DNA of 39,389 bases from Chloroflexota bacterium (GTDB lineage Bacteria > Chloroflexota > Anaerolineae > Caldilineales > Caldilineaceae). The number at the start of each line of letters is the position of its first letter. The first letter of the stretch is position 1. The stretch is taken from NCBI GenBank assembly GCA_003451595.1, contig DMDA01000087.1:1-39389 (forward strand), in the 5' to 3' direction. The position numbers and the translations under genes are program-made. This document shows positions 27,297 to 34,318 of the stretch, piece by piece. Below the pieces are notes generated by a model, which worked only from the letters and a program-made list of their open reading frames with translations, searched no databases and was not told the DNA's origin.

Positions 27297-28496
27297 ATGG
27301 GGCAAACCAGGAGACCACGCCGCCCAGCAAATGCTCGTCCCCGTCCGACTAGAGCGGCCACAAAACCGATTCCGCATGAAACGCCCGACGCGCCCTTCAC
27401 CCCGGTTTCCGGCGTGCTGCAGGTGTCGCCGCAGGGCGTCGGCTACCTGCGCGACCCGCTGCGCGCCTTCGCTGCCTCGCCGACCGATACACTGGTCCCC
27501 ACCGCGTTGATGCGCACTTATGCGCTGGTGGAAGGCGCCGAGGTCAAGGGTGTCGCGGGCGTCACTGCGCAGGGATCGCAACTTGTCAGCGTCGAGGCAA
27601 TCTGCGGGTTGGCGCCCGAACGCTTTGCCCAGCGCAAGCCCTTCGAGCAACTGACCGCCATTGACCCGCGTCAACGCTTTCGCCTGGGTGACAGCGGCGT
27701 ACTGTCGATGCGTGTTGTCGAATTGATCGCGCCCTTTGGCAAAGGGACGCGCGCGTTGATTGTGGCGCCGCCCAAAGCGGGCAAGACACAATTGCTAGAA
27801 GAGATGACGCACGCGCTGCACACCTGCGCACCAGAGGCGCGCATTATCCTGCTGCTGATCGACGAGCGCCCGGAGGAGGTGACGCACTTTCGCCGCACCG
27901 TACCCGCCGAAGTCTTTGCCAGTTCCAATGACCAGAGCCTGAGCGACCACACGCGCCTGGCCGAGATCACGATGGCTCACGTGCGCTGCGAGCTGGAATG
28001 TGGGCGCGATGTCGTCGTGCTGATCGACAGCCTCACGCGCATGACGCGCGCCTTCAATCTGGCAGGGCGTGGCGCCAATCGCACGTTGTCTGGCGGCATC
28101 GACGCCAGGGCCTTTGAGATCCCGCGACGGCTCTTTGGCCTGGCGCGCAACATCGAGCATGGCGGCTCCGTCACGATCATTGCTACGGCGCTGGTCGAGA
28201 CTGGCTCGCGCATGGACGACCTGATCTTTGAGGAGTTCAAGGCCACTGGCAACAGCGAGTTGAAGTTGGATCGTAGCCTGGCCGAGGCGCGCGTCTTTCC
28301 GGCGATCAACATCAAAGCTAGTGGCACGCGCAAGGAGGAATTGCTCTACACGCCAGCGGAAATGGAGAAGCTTGTCCTCCTGCGCCGCGCCCTTGCCGAC
28401 CGCGACAGTAAGAGCGCGCTCACCGGCCTGCTCAAACTACTCGAAAAAGCTCCCACCAACGAAGAGCTGCTCCGCCGATTGAAGCAGAAGGGGTGA
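27297..28496 (+). CDS. rho: Transcription termination factor Rho
   Basis: This 399-residue protein is a Rho helicase. It has an RNA-binding cold-shock-like domain (about 38-105: GVLQVSPQGVGYLRD and DTLVPTALMRTYAL) and the RecA-type motor: Walker A APPKAGKT (157-164), DERPEE (189-194), Walker B VVLIDSLTRMTRAF (240-253), the Q-loop LSGGIDARAFEIPRRLFG and SGTRKEELL (343-351). The helical RhoN domain is absent; the first 35 residues are instead Arg/Pro-rich and disordered. GGGGG lies directly before the ATG rather than a normal ribosome-binding site; TATGTT lies 11 nt upstream. The stop is 11 bp from the convergent SH3 lipoprotein gene. Confidence 0.95.
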   Translation: MGQTRRPRRPANARPRPTRAATKPIPHETPDAPFTPVSGVLQVSPQGVGYLRDPLRAFAASPTDTLVPTALMRTYALVEGAEVKGVAGVTAQGSQLVSVEAICGLAPERFAQRKPFEQLTAIDPRQRFRLGDSGVLSMRVVELIAPFGKGTRALIVAPPKAGKTQLLEEMTHALHTCAPEARIILLLIDERPEEVTHFRRTVPAEVFASSNDQSLSDHTRLAEITMAHVRCELECGRDVVVLIDSLTRMTRAFNLAGRGANRTLSGGIDARAFEIPRRLFGLARNIEHGGSVTIIATALVETGSRMDDLIFEEFKATGNSELKLDRSLAEARVFPAINIKASGTRKEELLYTPAEMEKLVLLRRALADRDSKSALTGLLKLLEKAPTNEELLRRLKQKG

Positions 28497-28507
28497 GGCG
28501 TCAAACG

Positions 28508-29620
28508 TCATTTCACCTTTTGGAAGGTGATCTCATAGGAGAAATGGATCGCTGAGATCGGCCACGAACACTTGATGTCGATGGTCGGGCAGGCGCCATA
28601 TTCATAGTTCACGTCGCCGAGCTTGCCTACTAAGTCGGGCAGGTGCGGAAAGACCAGCCCCATCTGGTTGGAGACCTGACTCGTGACCGGCCCCGAAGGA
28701 TCGGAGACCACCGCCAGTTTGAACGGCTCATAGTACATTGTGATCTCGGCTTTGCCCGGCCCCTTGCTGCCGGTGACAACCTCACTCTTGTCGCCCACCA
28801 GGTTGCGGACCACGGCGCCATCGACGCCATTGCCGTTCTGATCAAGCACGGTCAAGAAGATGAGATGCTGTGCGCTGCTGTCGCGAATGCCGCCGTTGTT
28901 CTCTTCCAGCCCCAACACCTTGAAATGGACGATCTGATACTGCGCGTTGGGGTCGAACCAGCCAGCGCTGGAGGCAGCTGGGTCGGGCGGTGCGGCTGGC
29001 GCTTCGGCCACGGCTTCTGTCGGCGCAGCGGTCGCCGCAGGCTGCTCCGCCGGCTCAGTTGCTGTGGGCGGCGCCGCTGCCACCTCTGGCGCCGCGACGA
29101 TCGGTGCAGCGTCACCGTTTGCCACCGTCGCCAGCTCGCCAAAGACCCAGCCCGATTGGTCGGCGACGCAGCAAATTTGCCACCAGTCGCCTATCGGCGT
29201 GCGCCCTGTCACCTCGAATTGCTGGCCAGCGGTGACCATCCCCACCAGTTCTGCATCCGTAGAGGGGGAGCGGCGCACATTGACTGCGTCGGCGTTGATC
29301 GTGAGTTGCGGTTTTGTGACCGGCGTCGGCGTCAAGGTTGGCTCCGTTGGCGGCGCGTCTGTGGGAGTCGGTGCGACGAGTGCAGCCGGCGCGGTCGCTG
29401 CGGCTGGCGCGGTGGCTGTGTCTGGCGTAGCACTGGCTGCCAACGGCGTTGGCGTAAATGTCGGGAAGGGTGTGCGCGTTGGCAGCGGCGTTGGCGCTGT
29501 GCTGGCGCCGCCAAACAATCCGCAGCCTGCCAGTTGCCACATCGCAAACAAGGCTACGCCAATCAGCGCGCCGCGATGGCGCAGCACGGGCACTTTGTTG
29601 ATCGACATCATTCGCATCAT
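28508..29620 (-). CDS. Lipoprotein with SH3b domain and Pro/Thr/Ala-rich linkers
   Basis: This 370-residue protein carries a lipoprotein signal with lipobox LAGC (about C33) followed by a low-complexity TPTP-rich linker. Residues about 104-166 form a bacterial SH3 domain (ADAVNVRRSPSTDAELVG, GDWWQICC, QSGWVFGEL), usually a cell-wall or peptide-binding module. After a second Ala/Pro/Glu linker, residues about 225-370 form a beta-rich domain (LDQNGNGVDGAVVRNLVG) that looks Ig-like. It acts outside the cell. Several ATGs at the start (M1, M2, M4, M5) make the exact start uncertain. It is convergent with rho. Confidence 0.8.
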   Translation of the reverse strand: MMRMMSINKVPVLRHRGALIGVALFAMWQLAGCGLFGGASTAPTPLPTRTPFPTFTPTPLAASATPDTATAPAAATAPAALVAPTPTDAPPTEPTLTPTPVTKPQLTINADAVNVRRSPSTDAELVGMVTAGQQFEVTGRTPIGDWWQICCVADQSGWVFGELATVANGDAAPIVAAPEVAAAPPTATEPAEQPAATAAPTEAVAEAPAAPPDPAASSAGWFDPNAQYQIVHFKVLGLEENNGGIRDSSAQHLIFLTVLDQNGNGVDGAVVRNLVGDKSEVVTGSKGPGKAEITMYYEPFKLAVVSDPSGPVTSQVSNQMGLVFPHLPDLVGKLGDVNYEYGACPTIDIKCSWPISAIHFSYEITFQKVK

Positions 29621-29835
29621 CCATCTATACCATCATCTATCTATACACGGGCAATTATCGTTTCTGGCGCTTGCCGAGGTTGTCCTATCTCCAACGGGAG
29701 TGGGGCAGCCTCAGGCATGTGCGGTCTCTGATTGTAGCAGGCATTGTCTGCCCTGGCACAATCATTAGCCGCCGCGTGCGCTACGACCGCGTCTCAAGTC
29801 GCTGGCGAATCAACGCCTCAACTCGCCGATGGTGC

Positions 29836-29861
29836 GATGATATGGTGCGATGATATGGTGC
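29836..29861. repeat. Two tandem copies of a 13-bp unit
   Basis: GATGATATGGTGC occurs twice in direct order (29836-29848 and 29849-29861), after a partial copy ending GATGGTGC. It lies in the 271-bp space between the small membrane-protein gene and the SH3 lipoprotein gene. It is unrelated in sequence to the 13-bp repeat at 23842. Confidence 0.85.
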
Positions 29862-29891
29862 ATTGCGATGCCTCGAAGGCTGTGCACTCCA

Positions 29892-30224
29892 TCAGGCTGG
29901 CACGCCGCCCTGGAGTTGATAGATGACGAAGAGCGCCAGCAGGTACAGCAGCGGCAGCGTCGTGGAGAGCAACGCCGCCGCGTGTTGTTTGAACAGGAAG
30001 AGCACCCAGCTCAACACAAGCGTGATGACGATCACGACCGGCAGGCCAAGACCGCCCCAGAAGATCGTCCATAACGCCGGAATCTCGGTGCTGCCCGGCG
30101 CATCGAAGAGGAACGGTAGCCCCATCAACGCCACGACTGACAGCAATAGAACCAGAATCAAGAGTACGGTCAAGATGCCAAGCACGATGCCGCTCCACTT
30201 ACGGCTACCGGTTAGTCTACGCAT
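29892..30224 (-). CDS. Small membrane protein of unknown function
   Basis: This protein of 110 residues starts at MRRLTGSRKWSG (GAAGGTG 6 nt upstream); the longer frame upstream is Cys/Arg-rich and unlike a protein. Three hydrophobic helices are visible at about residues 12-38, 48-76 and 83-104, separated by short polar loops, so it is an integral protein with a basic cytoplasmic N-terminus. I do not recognise the family. It stands alone between the SH3 lipoprotein gene and a divergent hydrolase gene. Confidence 0.7.
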   Translation of the reverse strand: MRRLTGSRKWSGIVLGILTVLLILVLLLSVVALMGLPFLFDAPGSTEIPALWTIFWGGLGLPVVIVITLVLSWVLFLFKQHAAALLSTTLPLLYLLALFVIYQLQGGVPA

Positions 30225-30408
30225 ACACACCTTCACAAGATCGGGACTGAATTGCAAACGGGAAGTGATCGTATCACGACCTGCACCTTGCTGTCGAACC
30301 AAAGCGATACACCGCAGCATATATCTTGCACAATCTTTGCCCAACTTAAATCCAGGTTTGTAAGCGCCCGTACTGCACTTTAGACACACCCGCCGCATAC
30401 TAACCTGC

Positions 30409-31404
30409 ATGAAATCATGGCAGCGCTGGCTCGTCAGCATCTTCATTGCGCTTATGTCGATCGTCTTGATTGCGCCGTTCTTCGTGCCCGTCTCCGTAGT
30501 GGGTAGCGACAATGCACACGCACTGGCGGATGCCGACAGCCGCTTTGTCGAGCTTCCGCTTGGCAGCGACAGCATCGAGGTGCATTACAAAGAGGCAGGC
30601 ACAGGCGAACCGGCGCTGCTGCTGTTGCACGGCTTTGGCGCCAGCGTCTTTTCCTGGCGAGAAGTGATGGCGCCGCTCGCAGAGCAACACCGTGAGATTG
30701 CCTTCGACCGCCCGGCGTTTGGGTTGACTGAGCGTCCGCTGCGCGGCGCGTGGGGCACGGCGGCGGAGTGGAGTCGCGGCATTCCTTACGGCGCTGAGGC
30801 GCAAGCAGACCTCACGATTGCGCTGATGGATGAGCTTGGCGTCGAGCAGGCTGTGTTGGTTGGCAATTCCGCCGGCGGTGCGGTTTCGATCATCACGGCG
30901 CTCAACTATCCGGAGCGGGTCAAGGCATTGATCCTGATCAGCCCGGCGGTCTACGGTGGTGGTCCGAACGCGGTGACGCGCTGGCTGCTGCAAACGCCGC
31001 AGATGCAGCACATTGGGCCGCTGATTGCCCGACGCATCCAGGATTGGGGCATTGATTTCGCCCGCTCGGCCTGGCACAACCCGACGTTGATCACGGATGA
31101 GGTCTGGCAAGGCTACATGGCGCCGCTACAGATTGAGAACTGGGATCGAGCGCTGTGGGAGCTAACTGCCGCCAGCCGCGCCAATCGGCTCGACGAGCGG
31201 CTCGGCGAATTGACGCTGCCCATCCTGGTGATCACCGGCGACGACGACCGCATCGTGCCCACGACGCAAAGTGTGCGATTGGCGCAGGAATTACCAAACG
31301 CGCGGTTAACGGTAATTCCGGCGTGCGGGCATATCGCCCATGAAGAATGTCCGGCGCCGACACTTGAGGCGATCAATCAGTTTCTGGCATCCCTGGATAA
31401 CTGA
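30409..31404 (+). CDS. Membrane-anchored alpha/beta hydrolase
   Basis: This 331-residue protein has an N-terminal hydrophobic helix (residues 8-30) that serves as signal anchor. The alpha/beta-hydrolase fold is complete: LLLLHGFGASVFSWREV (oxyanion loop, 72-87), GNSAGG with nucleophile S154, an acid in TGDDDR (D278-D280) and H308 in CGHIAHEE. This resembles the BphD/haloalkane dehalogenase-like group of small-molecule esterases and C-C hydrolases; the substrate is not apparent. No Shine-Dalgarno sequence is seen. The folB gene follows 109 nt later. Confidence 0.87.
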   Translation: MKSWQRWLVSIFIALMSIVLIAPFFVPVSVVGSDNAHALADADSRFVELPLGSDSIEVHYKEAGTGEPALLLLHGFGASVFSWREVMAPLAEQHREIAFDRPAFGLTERPLRGAWGTAAEWSRGIPYGAEAQADLTIALMDELGVEQAVLVGNSAGGAVSIITALNYPERVKALILISPAVYGGGPNAVTRWLLQTPQMQHIGPLIARRIQDWGIDFARSAWHNPTLITDEVWQGYMAPLQIENWDRALWELTAASRANRLDERLGELTLPILVITGDDDRIVPTTQSVRLAQELPNARLTVIPACGHIAHEECPAPTLEAINQFLASLDN

Positions 31405-31513
31405 TTCCCATAAACAACTACATTGGATAGCAACCTATTTGCAGCGACACAGCAGCGTCGTTTCGACTGACGCGCGACGAAATGCGGCTCACAAACGAAA
31501 CATGGACAGGACA

Positions 31514-31906
31514 ATGAATCATTTAGATCGCATCTTTATCAAGGACCTGATGGTGCGCGGCATCGTCGGCATCAAGCCCGACGAACGCGCCAACCGACAA
31601 GACATTCTAGTCAACGCCACCTTCTGGGCAGACACGCGCGCACCGGGCGCCAGCGACGCCATCGAAGATACGGTGAACTACCGTTCGGCAGCAAAAGCGA
31701 TGATTGCCCACATTGAGACGGCAAAGCCCAATCTGGTCGAAAAACTCGCCGCCGACTTGGTCTACCTTTGCTTTGAGTCTGACCCACGCATCGAGGCGGT
31801 GGAGCTTTCGGTGGAAAAACCGGGCGCCGTGCGTTTCTCGCGCTCGGTCGGACTAACGATCTATCGCACGCGCGCCGAGGTGATGGGTGAACGCGGAAAG
31901 GAGTGA
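31514..31906 (+). CDS. folB: Dihydroneopterin aldolase
   Basis: This 130-residue enzyme cleaves dihydroneopterin to hydroxymethyl-dihydropterin in folate synthesis. Motifs: VRGIVGIKPDERANRQDI with catalytic E24, the VNYRSAA pterin-binding segment, LVEKLAADLVYLC and VEKPGAV with catalytic K102. The start MNHLDRIF is chosen because AGGA lies about 5 nt upstream and it matches the family start; MDRT four codons earlier is possible. Its stop overlaps the region of the folK ribosome-binding site. Confidence 0.93.
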   Translation: MNHLDRIFIKDLMVRGIVGIKPDERANRQDILVNATFWADTRAPGASDAIEDTVNYRSAAKAMIAHIETAKPNLVEKLAADLVYLCFESDPRIEAVELSVEKPGAVRFSRSVGLTIYRTRAEVMGERGKE

Positions 31907-31911
31907 TGCCT

Positions 31912-32403
31912 ATGCAAGTGCTGATTACGTTGGGGAGCAACATCAACCGTGAACAGAACGTCGTCGAGGCGCTGCGGCGTCTGGAGCAGGAGCCTGACCT
32001 GAAAGTCCTCACCGTCAGCCCGGTCTATGTGACGCAGGCGGTTGGCGCCGACGGCAAAGTGACGGACCAACCGGCATTTTCCAACGCCGCTATCTGCGTT
32101 GAAACCGAGTTGGACCCCTTTACGTTGCGCAGCAGGTTGCGTGCCCTGGAAGCGGTGATGGGACGCGTGCGTACAGCGGATAAGTTTGCGCCCCGCCCCA
32201 TCGATCTGGACATTGCTTTTTATGGCGACCGTGTGGTTGAAGTGGCAGGCAAGGTGATCCCCGATCCCGATGTTTTGCGCTTTGCCCATGTCGCTGTGCC
32301 GCTCGCCGACGTCGCCGGGGATTGGGTGCATCCGCAGACCGGGCAGACGCTGGCTGAAATCGCTCGACATTATTCACACCAAGAAATGGAGATCGCACAA
32401 TGA
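31912..32403 (+). CDS. folK: Hydroxymethyldihydropterin pyrophosphokinase
   Basis: This protein of 163 residues transfers pyrophosphate from ATP to hydroxymethyl-dihydropterin, the step after FolB. It shows ITLGSNIN at the start, SPVYVTQ and PAFSNAAICVET, and RPIDLDIAFYG (94-104) with the magnesium-binding D98 and D100. The ATG at 31912 is chosen because AAAGGAG lies 8 nt upstream; two earlier starts are too close to it. The stop overlaps the folE2 ATG (ATGA), so the two are translationally coupled. Confidence 0.94.
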   Translation: MQVLITLGSNINREQNVVEALRRLEQEPDLKVLTVSPVYVTQAVGADGKVTDQPAFSNAAICVETELDPFTLRSRLRALEAVMGRVRTADKFAPRPIDLDIAFYGDRVVEVAGKVIPDPDVLRFAHVAVPLADVAGDWVHPQTGQTLAEIARHYSHQEMEIAQ

Positions 32404-33497
32404 ATACGAACATGCATCTGATCAACGGCAACGGCGTCGCCTATGCCAACGGGAATCATACAAATGGCAATCATGTCAACGGCAGCAACGGTCACAACGG
32501 CAGCAACGGTCACAACGGCGTGGCGACGTTGACCATGACGCCGCCGATCTTGACGCCTGCGCGCCAGTCGCCGCAGCGCTACTACGACCCCAACTTCGTG
32601 GTCACGGATGAATACCGCGAGTCGCTGCCCGACCTGCAGAACGGGCCAGCCTCGCTGATCCAGGGCAGCCCGGTGGCAATCCAGCAGGTGGGCATCCACA
32701 ACTTCCGCCTGCCGTTGCGTTACGCCAGCCGCACGGGTGAGCCGCTGCTCTTGGAGACCTCGGTTACGGGTACGGTCTCGCTGGAGGCGCACAAGAAGGG
32801 CATCAACATGTCGCGGGTGATGCGCACCTTCTACGAGCACAAGGATGACACCTTTGACCTTGACCTGCTGGAGGAGATTCTGCAAGACTACCGCACTTCG
32901 CTGGGCAGCCTGGACGCGCACCTGATCCTGCGCTTCAACTATCCGATGGTCAACGAATCGCTGCGTTCGGGTCTCTTTGGCTACCAGTATTATCAGGTGG
33001 CGTTGGAGGCGCGCATGGATCGCTTCGGCGCGGTGCGCAAGTTCATCCACTTCGACTTTGTCTACTCCTCGACCTGCCCGTGCAGCTATGAGCTATCGCA
33101 GCACGCCATCCTGGAACGCAACGTCGCCGCCGTGCCGCACAGCCAGCGCTCGGTGGCGCGCGTCAGCGTCGAACTCAACGGCTTCCTGTGGCTCGAGGAG
33201 CTGCACGATCTCTGCCTGGCGGCGCTGCACACCGAGACGCAGGTGATGGTCAAGCGCGAGGATGAGCAGGCGTTCGCCGAACTCAACGCCGCCTATCTCA
33301 AGTTCGTTGAGGACGCCGTGCGCCTGCTGCACGAACAGCTCGACCCGGAGCCGCGCATCAAGGACTTCAAGGTCATCGCCTCGCACCAGGAGTCGCTGCA
33401 CAGCCACGACGCCATCAGCGTACTCGTCAAAGGCGTGCGCGGCGGCTTCACGCCAGAGGTCGATCCGAGTGTGTTTGCGACATTGATTCACAGGTAA
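32400..33497 (+). CDS. folE2: GTP cyclohydrolase IB (FolE2) with Asn/Gly/His-rich N-terminal tail
   Basis: This 365-residue enzyme converts GTP to dihydroneopterin triphosphate, the first step of folate synthesis. It belongs to the type IB family, which differs in metal use from classical zinc-dependent FolE. Key segments: SLEAHKKGINMSRVM, DFVYSSTCPCSYELSQ with catalytic C226 in the CPCS motif, HSQRS and SHDAISVLVKG. The first 40 residues are low-complexity, with NGNHTNGNHVNGSNGH and a second SNGH unit, absent from FolE2 proteins I know. It overlaps folK by 4 nt. Confidence 0.95.
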   Translation: MNTNMHLINGNGVAYANGNHTNGNHVNGSNGHNGSNGHNGVATLTMTPPILTPARQSPQRYYDPNFVVTDEYRESLPDLQNGPASLIQGSPVAIQQVGIHNFRLPLRYASRTGEPLLLETSVTGTVSLEAHKKGINMSRVMRTFYEHKDDTFDLDLLEEILQDYRTSLGSLDAHLILRFNYPMVNESLRSGLFGYQYYQVALEARMDRFGAVRKFIHFDFVYSSTCPCSYELSQHAILERNVAAVPHSQRSVARVSVELNGFLWLEELHDLCLAALHTETQVMVKREDEQAFAELNAAYLKFVEDAVRLLHEQLDPEPRIKDFKVIASHQESLHSHDAISVLVKGVRGGFTPEVDPSVFATLIHR

Positions 33498-33513
33498 GAG
33501 ATAAAGAGATAAA

Positions 33514-33606
33514 GAGATTGGAGATTGGAGATTGGAGATTCGTTGGGACTCCCTGTGCATCAGCCCCAGAATCGCCCAATCTCCAATCTCTAATCTCCAA
33601 TCTCCA
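33514..33606. repeat. Inverted arrays of a GGAGATT heptamer between folE2 and the SDR gene
   Basis: Bases 33514-33540 are four tandem copies of GAGATTG-type units; 33576-33606 carry the reverse-complement units (CCAATCT). The arms can pair over about 26 bp with one mismatch, with a 35-nt loop. The right arm runs straight into the SDR ribosome-binding site (AAAGGAG at 33606-33612). It may terminate the folate operon, mask the SDR start, or be a mobile-type intergenic element. Confidence 0.75.
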
Positions 33607-33617
33607 AAGGAGCACTC

Positions 33618-34250
33618 ATGCCAACTTCACTCATCTTCGGCGCCAGCGGTGGAATCGGCCGGGCGCTCGTGCAAAGACTGACGGGCGACGGCTGGACGGT
33701 CGGTGTGGTCAGCCGCCATCCGCATGACCTGGCGAATTTGACCGCGTTCCGTTACGAAGCCGACGTGGCCGATGCGTTTGCTGTGCAGCAAGCCGTCTAT
33801 GCCGCTGCGCAGGAACTACCGCCGGTCGATCTGTGGATTTACGCGGTGGGCGACATCCTCTCTAGCCCGGTGGCGGAGATGACGCCCGACGCCTGGCAAC
33901 GCATCCTGACTGCCAACCTGAGCGGCGCCTATCTCGCCACGCACTACAGCCTGCCGCTGCTGGCGGAGCGGGCGCATCTGATGTACATCGGCGCGTACAG
34001 CGAAAAACTACGGCTGCCGGGTCTCACCGCCTACGCCGCCGCCAAATCCGGGCTAGAAGCCTTCGCCGTCGCCTTTGCCAAAGAGCAGCGTAAGTTGCGC
34101 GTCACCGTCGTGCGCCCTGGCGCGGTCGATACGCCGCTGTGGAGCAAGATGCCGGCGCGCCTGCCCAAGAACGCAATGACGCCCGCTGCCCTGGCCGAGA
34201 AGATTATCGAAGCATACGCGGCAGGAACCGACGGCATGTTCGATGTATGA
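33618..34250 (+). CDS. Short-chain dehydrogenase/reductase
   Basis: This 210-residue SDR has the cofactor motif IFGASGGIGRA (6-16), an NAG-like region (IYAVGD) and the catalytic pair Y139-x3-K143 in AYAAAKSG. In the alignment with typical SDRs the catalytic Ser, 13 residues before the Tyr, is Ala (A126 in IGAYSE), though S128 is close by. It is shorter than usual (about 250). AAAGGAG lies 6 nt before the ATG. It follows folE2, so a role as a pterin reductase is possible, but nothing in the sequence proves that. Confidence 0.85.
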   Translation: MPTSLIFGASGGIGRALVQRLTGDGWTVGVVSRHPHDLANLTAFRYEADVADAFAVQQAVYAAAQELPPVDLWIYAVGDILSSPVAEMTPDAWQRILTANLSGAYLATHYSLPLLAERAHLMYIGAYSEKLRLPGLTAYAAAKSGLEAFAVAFAKEQRKLRVTVVRPGAVDTPLWSKMPARLPKNAMTPAALAEKIIEAYAAGTDGMFDV

Positions 34251-34306
34251 GGTGGAGGTATTGAACTCCTAGGCGCACCGGTTTCTGGATCGTTTCCTGC
34301 ACCGTG

Positions 34307-34312
34307 TACAAT
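34307..34312 (+). promoter_or_regulatory. TACAAT box 6 nt before the hybrid sensor gene (possible leaderless promoter)
   Basis: TACAAT (5 of 6 to the -10 consensus) is followed by CGCGCC and the ATG at 34319. No Shine-Dalgarno sequence is seen, and no good -35. If this is the -10 box, transcription starts at or near the ATG. Confidence 0.4.
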
Positions 34313-34318
34313 CGCGCC

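Noticed and set aside
28643..29731. 362-codon open frame on the + strand opposite the SH3 lipoprotein gene
   Set aside because: The minus-strand gene has a lipobox and SH3 motifs; the + frame is Arg/Cys-rich and has no motif.
33514..33606. CRISPR-like array in the GGAGATT repeats
   Set aside because: Units are seven bases with no spacers and are arranged in two opposed blocks; no cas genes are present.
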